Assembly (NCBI GenBank): GCA_913061385.1
Contig: CAJXTM010000301.1
Span: 1 to 5,765 of the forward strand
Direction of reading: 5' to 3'
DNA from: an uncultured Rhodopirellula sp.
GTDB taxonomy: Bacteria > Planctomycetota > Planctomycetia > Pirellulales > Pirellulaceae
Length of the DNA: 5,765 bases
Both the position numbers and the translations under genes were made by a program. Under the pieces are notes generated by a model. It did no database searches. It had not been told where the DNA came from and saw nothing but the letters and a program-made list of their open reading frames with translations. This document shows, piece by piece, positions 1 through 5,765 of this stretch (position 1 is its first letter; the number at the start of each line of letters is the position of its first letter).

Positions 1-46
1 AGATCAGCCTCGGTCTCGTGGGCTCGGAGATGTGTATAAGAGACAG
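1..46 (+). other. Untrimmed Nextera adapter (P7 end, i7 index, Read 2 transposase adapter)
   Basis: This is not genomic. Bases 28-46 are the 19-bp Tn5 mosaic end AGATGTGTATAAGAGACAG. Bases 13-27 (GTCTCGTGGGCTCGG) complete the Nextera Read 2 adapter. Bases 5-12 (CAGCCTCG) match the i7 index I remember as N710, and bases 1-4 (AGAT) fit the end of the P7 primer. A GTG inside the mosaic end (32-34) opens a spurious plus-strand frame to 247 beginning MYKRQ, a typical adapter artefact; that frame is antisense to folC and should not be annotated. Confidence 0.98.
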
Positions 47-1061
47 GACCAGGACAGGTCAAGCCTGCCAGTCCCTGGACCATTGCGGAATCAGTTACTG
101 GAGTTCCCTGTCGACCAAGTGCTTCCACCGTTGCCAACGCAATCGCAGCATTGCGACATTGATGAGCTCCTTCGAGCGGCAATAGCGTTTCTATCTTCCT
201 CGCAGACTCACCCGGCCCGGTGTAGACCAGCTTTGATCCCCAACTAGGTTCGACGGTGCTATGAAATTGAAAATCACGTCCTAAGTGCCAATGAGTGCAT
301 TGATGTTCTCGCGCCGTTGACTCAACAACTGCCTGCGCAGCTGGATCGATCACTCCACTCACCACAGGAACACCCTGCTTGATGATCCCTGCTTTCTCGG
401 CTGCGATCTGAACCAGATCTTTTCCCAGCACATGCTGGTGATCGAGTCCGATAGAAGTCACAACTGAGATACTCGGAGCACATACATTCGTGCTATCTAA
501 CCTGCCCCCCAGACCAACTTCGAGGACAATGGCCTGACACTGTGATCGCTCGAAATGCAGTAATGCCAAAGCCGTCGTGAGTTCAAAAAATGAAGGTCCG
601 TCCTCAGTGGAGGAAGAATCACTGGTTGATCGATGACTTTCCACTGACTTTCTAAGTTCCTGAGCGAGCGTGACAAGCTGTTGAGGCGAGCATGCCTCGC
701 CATCAACCCGAAATCGCTCTTCCAGGCAGTGCAAATGGGGAGAAGTGTAGAGGCCCGTTCGGAGGCCGCCGGCAGTCAACATGGCGGCGACCATCGCCGC
801 TACAGACCCTTTTCCTTTGGTCCCTGCAATATGAATCAGTGGCACTGGTGGTCGTGAATTCGATGAATGCAGGTAACGCCCCAACCCCAGATCGCAGAGA
901 AGTTCGGACATTTTCTGGAGCCGGAATTGATAACGATCCGCACTCAGGCCAGTCATTTTCTCGTAGTTGATCTGCCCATACAAAAAGCTCAGAGCCTCGG
1001 TGTAGGCGTCAGCGGGAGTTGGTTGCGGATGGAGAGTCGAATCGTTCAACGGAGAGGACAT
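47..1061 (-). CDS. folC: Folylpolyglutamate synthase / dihydrofolate synthase FolC, 3'-truncated by contig end
   Basis: FolC is a cytoplasmic Mur-ligase-type enzyme. It uses ATP to add glutamate to dihydropteroate (making dihydrofolate) and/or to extend folate polyglutamate tails. The minus-strand frame is open from the ATG at 1061 to the adapter junction and gives 338 complete codons; the family is usually about 420-450 residues, so most of the C-terminal ligase domain is missing. Motifs in order: N-terminal ALSFLYGQINYEK (23-35), P-loop GTKGKGS (80-86), TSPHL (106-110) with ERFRVDG (115-121), SFFELTTA (157-164), EVGLGGRLDSTNV (181-193), SIGLDHQHVLG (203-213), EKAGIIKQGVPVV (222-234), and GAHQCRNAAIALA (298-310), where the central-domain signature would be. 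The ATG at 1061 is chosen because the conserved N-terminal helix begins shortly after it; no clear Shine-Dalgarno precedes it, and the frame stays open further upstream to a TAA near 1170. Whether it has one or both activities is not visible. Small frames overlapping this region are shadows. Confidence 0.96.
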
Positions 1062-1245
1062 TCCGGAAAAAGACAGAACTGAAGAAAAACCACGGTCACG
1101 GCCAAAGCAACTTGATTGATGATTCAACCCTGATTTGCAAGACCCATTCACCAATTGATAGCAGGTTTACAGTGCCAGAAACGATCCGACAACATGGCCC
1201 ACTCGAATCGGTACAACCGTCCTAACACGTGAGACTGCTCGTGTT

Positions 1246-1260
1246 TTGTCACCGTGACAA
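1246..1260. promoter_or_regulatory. Perfect 15-bp palindrome, candidate operator
   Basis: TTGTCAC-C-GTGACAA is an exact 7+1+7 inverted repeat in the middle of the divergent spacer. An odd-centred palindrome of this size fits a binding site for a dimeric regulator. It lies about 185 bases upstream of folC and 300 upstream of the ABC operon. The bulged inverted repeat at 1224-1245 sits directly beside it, so an RNA structure is an alternative reading. No regulator gene is present in the window, and I do not recognise this site as the consensus of a particular family. Confidence 0.35.
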
Positions 1261-1496
1261 CAATTTCCGCCCAGACAGCGTATGGGATGGGTGGAAAAGC
1301 TGGCACATTCGGGGTCAGAGGCAGTTTGATGTGTCGCTCAGAAGGTCGTTAGCACAAAAATACGAACACTTCCGTCAGTGGTAGCGTAGCGTAACAATCT
1401 CTGGTTGATGGTCTGCGAGTATTGCAGCACGGCGATTCGTAGCAACCACAGGCAGAGACCTTGTCGCATCCCGGTGTCTGATCGGTTCAGTTTGCT

Positions 1497-1502
1497 TAAA
1501 AT
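1497..1502 (+). promoter_or_regulatory. Weak candidate -10 element for the ABC operon
   Basis: TAAAAT matches the sigma-70 -10 consensus TATAAT at five of six positions and lies in the most AT-rich stretch of the spacer, about 58 bases before the chosen GTG start. There is no good -35 at 16-18 bases upstream (GTGTCT at 17). Planctomycete promoters are poorly characterised, so this is only a suggestion. Confidence 0.2.
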
Positions 1503-1545
1503 TGCTGATTCTCCCCATGTTTGCCGAATTTTGCCCTCTCCTTAC

Positions 1546-1550
1546 GGAAG
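1546..1550 (+). promoter_or_regulatory. Probable Shine-Dalgarno that decides the ABC ATPase start
   Basis: GGAAG ends nine bases before the GTG at 1560. The upstream alternative, TTG at 1521, has only pyrimidine-rich sequence before it and no purine-rich site. This favours GTG 1560 as the start, giving 338 rather than 351 residues. Confidence 0.45.
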
Positions 1551-1559
1551 TCTTTAACC

Positions 1560-2576
1560 GTGGATACTGATTCAACCGTGGTCGCCGAAACGGAGACCGT
1601 CGATGCAGCGCAGGCCATTCATGGCGATTCCGACTCGGGCGTTGTCATTGAAACTCGCAACCTGAGCAAAATTTATCGGGATTTCTGGGGTCGAAAGAAG
1701 GTCAACGCACTAAAGTCGCTCGACATCGAAGTCCGAAAGGGAGAAGTGTTCGGATTGCTGGGGCCCAATGGCAGTGGCAAATCAACAACCATCAAGCTGA
1801 TTCTCGGCCTGCTGTTCCCCAGCAGTGGACGCGTTCTCGTGTTCGATAAAGATGCCAGTGAAACCAGCAAAAACGAGCGAATCGGCTACCTGCCGGAAGA
1901 ATCCTATCTTTACAAATTTTTGACCGCTGAAGAGACGCTCGACTTCTATGGTCGCCTGTTCGACATGTCGGGTGCGGCTCGAAAGCAGCGAGTAGACGAA
2001 CTCATCAAACTGGTCGGACTGCAGGGGGCCAAGCATCGTCAGCTTCGCGAGTACAGCAAAGGTATGACGCGACGTGTTGGCTTGGCACAAGCTCTGATCA
2101 ACGATCCCGACCTCGTTTTGCTTGATGAGCCAACCACCGGTCTTGACCCGATCGGTTCACGAGAAATGAAAGACCTGATTCTATCGCTGAAAAAGCAAGG
2201 AAAAACGGTCCTTCTTTGCAGCCACCAACTAGCTGACGTTCAGGATGTCTGTGACAGAGTTGCCATCCTCGACCAAGGTGAACTGAAAGAGCTCGGACGC
2301 GTGACCGATTTGCTGAAGGTTCAGGACGTCACTGAGATTCACACCAAACGTTTAACACCTGAGGTGGAAGCGGAAATCAGGGCAATCATCGAACGCGAAG
2401 GTGGTACCTGCACAATCGATAATCCAACTGCGACGATGGAAGACTTATTCCTGAACATTGTCCGTGAGAGCGAAGCCCGACCAGGTGCGAGACGTGTCAC
2501 AGGGACAGGTAATTCGAAGGAAGCGGCGGACGAAGGCCAAAAAGCTGAAGAGAATCAGGGAGAAGCTGGTCAATGA
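1560..2576 (+). CDS. ABC transporter ATP-binding protein (ABC-2/GldA/CcmA-like)
   Basis: This is the cytoplasmic ATPase subunit predicted to energise the permease encoded next. From the GTG at 1560 it is 338 residues. A variable acidic leader (1-29) is followed by A-loop Tyr39, Walker [10 protein letters not shown] (68-76), a Q-loop region GYLPEE (109-114) with Glu where Gln is usual, signature YSKGM (165-169) in place of LSGGQ, Walker B LVLLDEP (185-191) with catalytic Glu190, D-loop GLDP (194-197) and H-loop His222 in SHQL. All residues needed for ATP hydrolysis are present. Residues 250-302 form the short accessory region usual in this subfamily, and 303-338 are a hydrophilic, Glu/Gly/Ala-rich tail that looks disordered. 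The stop overlaps the permease ATG by four bases. The alternative starts TTG 1521 and GTG 1578 cannot be excluded. Subfamily is judged from overall sequence character; substrate is unknown. Confidence 0.93.
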   Translation: MDTDSTVVAETETVDAAQAIHGDSDSGVVIETRNLSKIYRDFWGRKKVNALKSLDIEVRKGEVFGLLGPNGSGKSTTIKLILGLLFPSSGRVLVFDKDASETSKNERIGYLPEESYLYKFLTAEETLDFYGRLFDMSGAARKQRVDELIKLVGLQGAKHRQLREYSKGMTRRVGLAQALINDPDLVLLDEPTTGLDPIGSREMKDLILSLKKQGKTVLLCSHQLADVQDVCDRVAILDQGELKELGRVTDLLKVQDVTEIHTKRLTPEVEAEIRAIIEREGGTCTIDNPTATMEDLFLNIVRESEARPGARRVTGTGNSKEAADEGQKAEENQGEAGQ

Positions 2577-4480
2577 TTCTGCAACCTGAAGATTTTTGGT
2601 CATTCTACGAATGGCTCATGCGTCCTGAGGCATTTCTTGAAAGCGCATTCCTGCAAGGGATTGTGCTCTTCATACTTGCAATTGTTATCGGCCTGATGGT
2701 CGGTTACATCATCTCGGCGAACCGCTATGGACCCGGCGAGGGATTTTATGCCGTTGCCCGCGCGGTACGGGATCTGATTCGCTTCGATTTACCGGGCACT
2801 TCGGCACACCGAGTATTCGCGCTCGCCCGACTGGCATTCAAGGAGGCGATTCGCCGCAGAGTCTTGTTTGTGGTGGGCTTGTTTGTGGCCATGTTGCTGC
2901 TGGCTGGCTGGTATTTGAATCCGGAGAGCAGTGATCCAGCAAGGCTTTACATTAGTTTTGTGCTGACAGCCACGAACTATCTGATTCTCGCCCTGGCTTT
3001 GTTCATCAGCGCCTTTTCTCTGCCCAACGACATCAAGAGCAAGACGATCTACACGATTGTCACAAAGCCCGTGCGGGCAACAGAAATCGTTCTGGGTCGA
3101 ATGTTCGGTTTCATGGCGGTGGGAACAGTGATGCTCGTGCCCATGGGCCTTGCGAGTTATCTATTCGTGAGCCGCGGCCTCAGCCATCAACATCTAGAAG
3201 TAGTCGATGTGGTTGAGGAGGCAGACGGGACTCTCGTCGGCGAGACGGACTTCGTTCAGGATCACAAACACAACTTCACGATACAGCCTGGCACCGTGGA
3301 GGGTGATGTCTCCCAAGGTCTGACCGATGTCATCCGCGGTCATCGCCACATCGTCACACGCGACGCCAATGGGAAATTTGAAATCGGGCCACCAGCTCCA
3401 CTGCGTGCAAGGATCCCATCGTACGGTGAGATTCAGTTCTATGATCGTACCGGCAACAGTAAGGATGCCGGAGTGGATATCGGCGCCGAAAGGTTTGCCA
3501 CCGGTGGATACGGTAGTTCCGGGATCTCGCGGGTCATTGGACTTTCGCGAGGGAGTCGAAAAGTACAGCACGGATATGTCGAAGGTGGAACACTGGGTAA
3601 GGCGGAGTTTGTATTTCAGAACGTGACTCCTGAACGCTATCCCAATGGCTTATTTCTTGATCTGTCTTTGCGTGCCTATCGTTCATACAAAGGCGATATC
3701 GAGTCCGGCATTCGAGGCTCAGTCACCCTGAAACATCCTTCAAAAGATATCGAAACCAATCCAAGAACGTTTGATATCAACGAGTACGAAGTGGATGAAC
3801 TTTTTCTTGATCTTGATCAAGAGGGTACTGACAACAACAAAACACGTGAACTCAATGTGTTTGAAGATTTGGTGGACGAGAATGGGCAGTTGATATTAGT
3901 GATCAAATGCCTCGATCGCAGTCAGTACCTCGGAGTAACTCAGAGCGGTGTTTATCTCCGGGCTGGAGAAAACCCTTTCTGGTGGAATCTCTCAAAAGCA
4001 TACATATCAATTTGGCTTCAAATGGCCATGGTCATCGCTTTTGGCGTGATGTTCAGCACCTTCCTGAGTGGCCCAGTTGCCATGGTCGCAACGTTCGCGT
4101 GTGTCCTGCTTGGATTTTCTGCGGAACAGGTCTATGACACGCGTCACTTCATCGACAGCGGTATCGAGCGAGGAGGCGGCCCAATCGAATCAATGGTTCG
4201 CTTGCTCAGACAGGACGCCATGACGACCCAACTGGATGTTGATAGCACTGCAGCACAAGTGATCAAAACAACTGACGCAGGGATTGTTTACTCCCTCGAT
4301 GCGATCGCAACTGCGTTGCCCAATCTTCCCAAGATGGTTGGTACTGCGGAATACGCCGCCAGCGGCTTCGATATTTTCGGAGCCCTGTTGTTACGGCACG
4401 CAACCGCGACCCTTGGTTACTGTCTCCTAGCGTTTATTATCAGTTACTTTTTCCTGAAATCGCGTGAGATCGCGGCATGA
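2573..4480 (+). CDS. ABC transporter permease with large extracytoplasmic domain
   Basis: This 635-residue inner-membrane protein is the probable transmembrane partner of the preceding ATPase. Hydrophobic segments by eye: 28-48, 97-115, 127-150, 173-199, 472-494, 497-516 and 602-627. Positive-inside reasoning puts the basic stretch 51-96 and the loop 149-172 ([19 protein letters not shown]) in the cytoplasm; that loop is a good candidate for contact with the ATPase. Residues 200-470 would then be outside, as would 517-600, with the C-terminus (KSREIAA) inside. The outer domain starts with His-x-His repeats, then is rich in probable beta strands. Typical ABC-2 permeases have six helices and no domain of this size, so helix 1 and the insert are additions. 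AGGGAG at 2557-2562, ten bases before the ATG, is a good ribosome site. ATGA overlaps at both ends suggest translational coupling. A conserved-looking [14 protein letters not shown] (532-545) recalls planctomycete homologues from memory. Substrate is unknown; export or membrane-protein assembly are both possible. Confidence 0.88.
   Translation: MILQPEDFWSFYEWLMRPEAFLESAFLQGIVLFILAIVIGLMVGYIISANRYGPGEGFYAVARAVRDLIRFDLPGTSAHRVFALARLAFKEAIRRRVLFVVGLFVAMLLLAGWYLNPESSDPARLYISFVLTATNYLILALALFISAFSLPNDIKSKTIYTIVTKPVRATEIVLGRMFGFMAVGTVMLVPMGLASYLFVSRGLSHQHLEVVDVVEEADGTLVGETDFVQDHKHNFTIQPGTVEGDVSQGLTDVIRGHRHIVTRDANGKFEIGPPAPLRARIPSYGEIQFYDRTGNSKDAGVDIGAERFATGGYGSSGISRVIGLSRGSRKVQHGYVEGGTLGKAEFVFQNVTPERYPNGLFLDLSLRAYRSYKGDIESGIRGSVTLKHPSKDIETNPRTFDINEYEVDELFLDLDQEGTDNNKTRELNVFEDLVDENGQLILVIKCLDRSQYLGVTQSGVYLRAGENPFWWNLSKAYISIWLQMAMVIAFGVMFSTFLSGPVAMVATFACVLLGFSAEQVYDTRHFIDSGIERGGGPIESMVRLLRQDAMTTQLDVDSTAAQVIKTTDAGIVYSLDAIATALPNLPKMVGTAEYAASGFDIFGALLLRHATATLGYCLLAFIISYFFLKSREIAA
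3185..3349 (+). repeat. Degenerate 26-residue tandem repeat with His-x-His pairs, inside the permease
   Basis: Within the permease, His-x-His occurs at residues 205/207 (HQH), 231/233 (HKH) and 257/259 (HRH), each exactly 26 residues apart. The segments before the second and third pairs align as [12 protein letters not shown] (225-236) and [12 protein letters not shown] (251-262), so this is a real though diverged protein-level repeat rather than chance histidines. It lies just after helix 4 in the part predicted to be outside the cytoplasm. Paired histidines can bind metal ions; that role is an inference. Confidence 0.65.
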
Positions 4481-5716
4481 ATCGTACAAAAAGCCTCTGG
4501 CGAAAACTTACTTACCTGGCGATTTTGTTGGCCATGTTGATCCCTCTGTTCCTCTTGGGACAGCCATCCGGTGGCAAGGGTGATCCTGGCGGACAACTGT
4601 CAGTGATGAGACACGAGTACAACATCGCGGAAAGTGATCTCGGTGAGATCAGTCCCGCCAGTGAAACAATGAAACTCGCATCTCTCGGGATGCGAGGTGT
4701 CGCGGCAACCCTGCTTTGGAATAAGGCACACACCTACAAGGTGCTGCATGAGTGGGATCGTCTAAAAGCGACCCTCAACAATATCGCCTTGCTACAGCCT
4801 CACTTCGATAAGGTTTGGGAGCATCAGGCTCACAATCTGGCGTACAACGTTTCGACAGAATTCGATGATTATCGACAACGCTACGAAATGGTGAGAGAGG
4901 GAACCGAGTTCCTGACACGTGGAGTCCGACAAAACACAAGTGCCCCGAGACTGGTTTGGTACACAGGCTGGTTTTACGGACAAAAGCTTGGCATGTCGGA
5001 CGAGAAGGTGCAATTCCGTCGCCTGTTCTCTGACGATGAAGCGCTCCACAACGCTCTTCTGGGCGAAGACATTGCCGTCGACAGCCCCGAGGCTCGCGGT
5101 CCATTGGGCAAGCCAGACAACTGGTTGGTGGGGCGACTTTGGCTAAACCACGGATATGAATTGGTCGATGGCGGTGTCAAAATCCGCCGACAAACACCCC
5201 TGAACTTTTATGAGACTGGACCTAAATGGCGGATCAAACACGCCGAGTCCATTGAGTCCGAAGGAATTCTCGATGAGCGTGCCCAGAACGCATGGCAGAT
5301 GGCAGATGACGACTGGCTCGCGTTCGGAACGCGTACCATTCCAACAACATCGCCATTCACGATCAAACTGAACCAACTAGAAGATCTGGAAAACCAAAGG
5401 GACGAAAAGATCGAAGAGTTCCGACAACTGAATGAAGAAGCATTTGCCGCAGCAAGACAAGCCCGCATCGATAAAATGCCGGCGGAGATCCTCGAGTTCT
5501 GGCAGAAGCCGGATTCGGAACTGACTCAACAACAGCGGCAACTGATGCCCTCCATCATCAAAGGTCTGGTTCCTAATCTGATTAGTTTGGCAAAGACTTC
5601 GGATGATTCAGTCCGACTGGAATCGGTAAACATCGCCGGACAAGTGCAGGATCTGAATAATCGGATCCAGAAAACAATCGGGTACAGAACGCAAATCAAC
5701 TATCCCTACTGGAAGA
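4477..5716 (+). CDS. Membrane-anchored TPR-like protein of unknown function, 3'-truncated by contig end
   Basis: I do not recognise a characterised function. The genomic part encodes 413 complete codons from the ATG at 4477, which overlaps the permease stop as ATGA. A basic start ([10 protein letters not shown]) and one hydrophobic helix (about 11-28) make a signal anchor without an obvious cleavage site, placing the rest outside the cytoplasm. Residues 66-165 are helical and TPR-like: LGMRGVAATLLWNKA (70-84), then WDRLKATLNNIALLQPHFDK (93-112), then aromatic helices around WYTGWFYG (161-168). Later blocks are NWLVGRLWLNHGYEL (215-229), DDWLAFGTRTIPT (278-290) and a highly charged segment, 299-333, likely coiled coil. 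Conserved planctomycete proteins in this position are often labelled 'IRE (iron responsive element)' in databases; I recall that label and regard it as misleading. The frame reads on to a TAG at 5761-5763, but residues 415-428 (VSYTHLTLPTTPYV) and that stop are adapter. The real C-terminus is unknown. Confidence 0.85.
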
Positions 5717-5765
5717 CTGTCTCTTATACACATCTGACGCTGCCGACGACTCCTTACGTGTAGAT
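5717..5765 (-). other. Untrimmed Nextera adapter (Read 1 transposase adapter, i5 index, P5 end)
   Basis: This is not genomic. Bases 5717-5735 are the reverse-complement mosaic end CTGTCTCTTATACACATCT, and 5736-5749 (GACGCTGCCGACGA) complete the Nextera Read 1 adapter. Bases 5750-5757 (CTCCTTAC) are the reverse complement of the i5 index I remember as S505 (GTAAGGAG), and 5758-5765 (GTGTAGAT) are the start of the P5 sequence. The TAG within this stretch gives the last gene its false stop. Confidence 0.98.

Larger units (their letters stand above)
1062..1559. other. Divergent intergenic spacer, no gene seen
   Basis: About 500 bases lie between the folC start and the ABC operon start. I see no convincing protein, tRNA or rRNA on either strand. 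The minus frame at 1375-1575 (66 codons) resembles no family I recognise and overlaps the ABC start. The spacer should hold promoters for both directions. Visible structure: a bulged inverted repeat at 1224-1245 (AACAC/GTGTT and GAG/CTC around an ACTG loop), abutting a perfect palindrome at 1246-1260; a short tandem GTAGC-GTAGC-GTAAC at 1381-1395; and an AT-rich patch near 1491-1502. Confidence 0.7.

Noticed and set aside
32..247. Plus-strand 71-codon frame beginning MYKRQ
   Set aside because: It starts inside the adapter mosaic end and is antisense to folC.
497..706. Minus-strand 69-codon frame
   Set aside because: It is in a different frame from the folC reading that carries all the family motifs across the same bases.
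692..1225. Overlapping plus-strand frames (692-970, 867-1082, 1019-1225)
   Set aside because: The first two are shadows of the folC coding strand; the third lies mostly over the folC 5' end and spacer. None shows domain character or a ribosome site.
1224..1245. Intrinsic terminator
   Set aside because: The stem is short and bulged, followed by only two T before G, and no plus-strand gene lies upstream for it to end.
1381..1395. GTAGC tandem repeat as a repeat array or CRISPR
   Set aside because: Only three 5-base units, the last imperfect, with no spacers.
1375..1575. Minus-strand 66-codon frame in the spacer
   Set aside because: No recognisable family and overlap with the ABC start; most likely chance.
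3194..3571. Minus-strand 125-codon frame opposite the permease
   Set aside because: Antisense shadow; the permease frame over it is continuous and shows membrane and repeat structure.
4775..5468. Several minus-strand frames opposite the third gene
   Set aside because: Antisense shadows rich in Arg, Cys and Ser with no motifs; the plus frame is continuous and protein-like.
4477..5716. An RNA iron-responsive element
   Set aside because: The label 'IRE' attached to some homologues would describe an RNA hairpin in eukaryotes; I see no reason to place one in this coding sequence.
28..5735. Perfect 19-bp inverted repeats at both ends, suggesting an insertion sequence or transposon
   Set aside because: They are in-vitro Tn5 mosaic ends from library preparation, joined to adapter and index bases. 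There is no transposase gene, and the adapter side faces outward.

Overview
The window is an assembled bacterial fragment that still carries Illumina Nextera library adapter, with sample index and flow-cell sequence, at both ends (1-46 and 5717-5765). Only about 47-5716 is genomic. The protein content points to a planctomycete, class or family unresolved: an ABC ATPase, a permease with a very large extracytoplasmic insert, and a membrane-anchored helical-repeat protein in tight overlap, with near-balanced base composition. This assignment rests on remembered family resemblance, not on a search.

Layout. The minus strand of 47-1061 encodes the N-terminal 338 residues of a folylpolyglutamate/dihydrofolate synthase (FolC). 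It runs off the left end, so its C-terminus is missing. A non-coding spacer of about 500 bases (1062-1559) separates it from a divergent plus-strand operon and holds a perfect 15-bp palindrome. The operon has three genes: an ABC-type ATPase (1560-2576), its probable membrane partner (2573-4480), and an N-terminally anchored TPR-like protein (4477 to the right end, cut off at 5716). Both junctions are 4-base ATGA stop/start overlaps.

How the genes may work together. The ATPase and permease look like an ABC-2/GldA-like exporter or membrane-remodelling unit. The permease has seven predicted membrane helices. About 270 residues between helices 4 and 5 are placed outside the cytoplasm, and this part begins with a degenerate 26-residue tandem repeat carrying His-x-His pairs. 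The third protein would sit on the outer face of the same membrane. Substrate and function cannot be read from the sequence. FolC is metabolically unrelated and probably just a divergent neighbour.

The most important caution is that both terminal reading frames are extended by adapter. The apparent stop of the last gene and the apparent start of a small ORF at the left end are library sequence, not biology.
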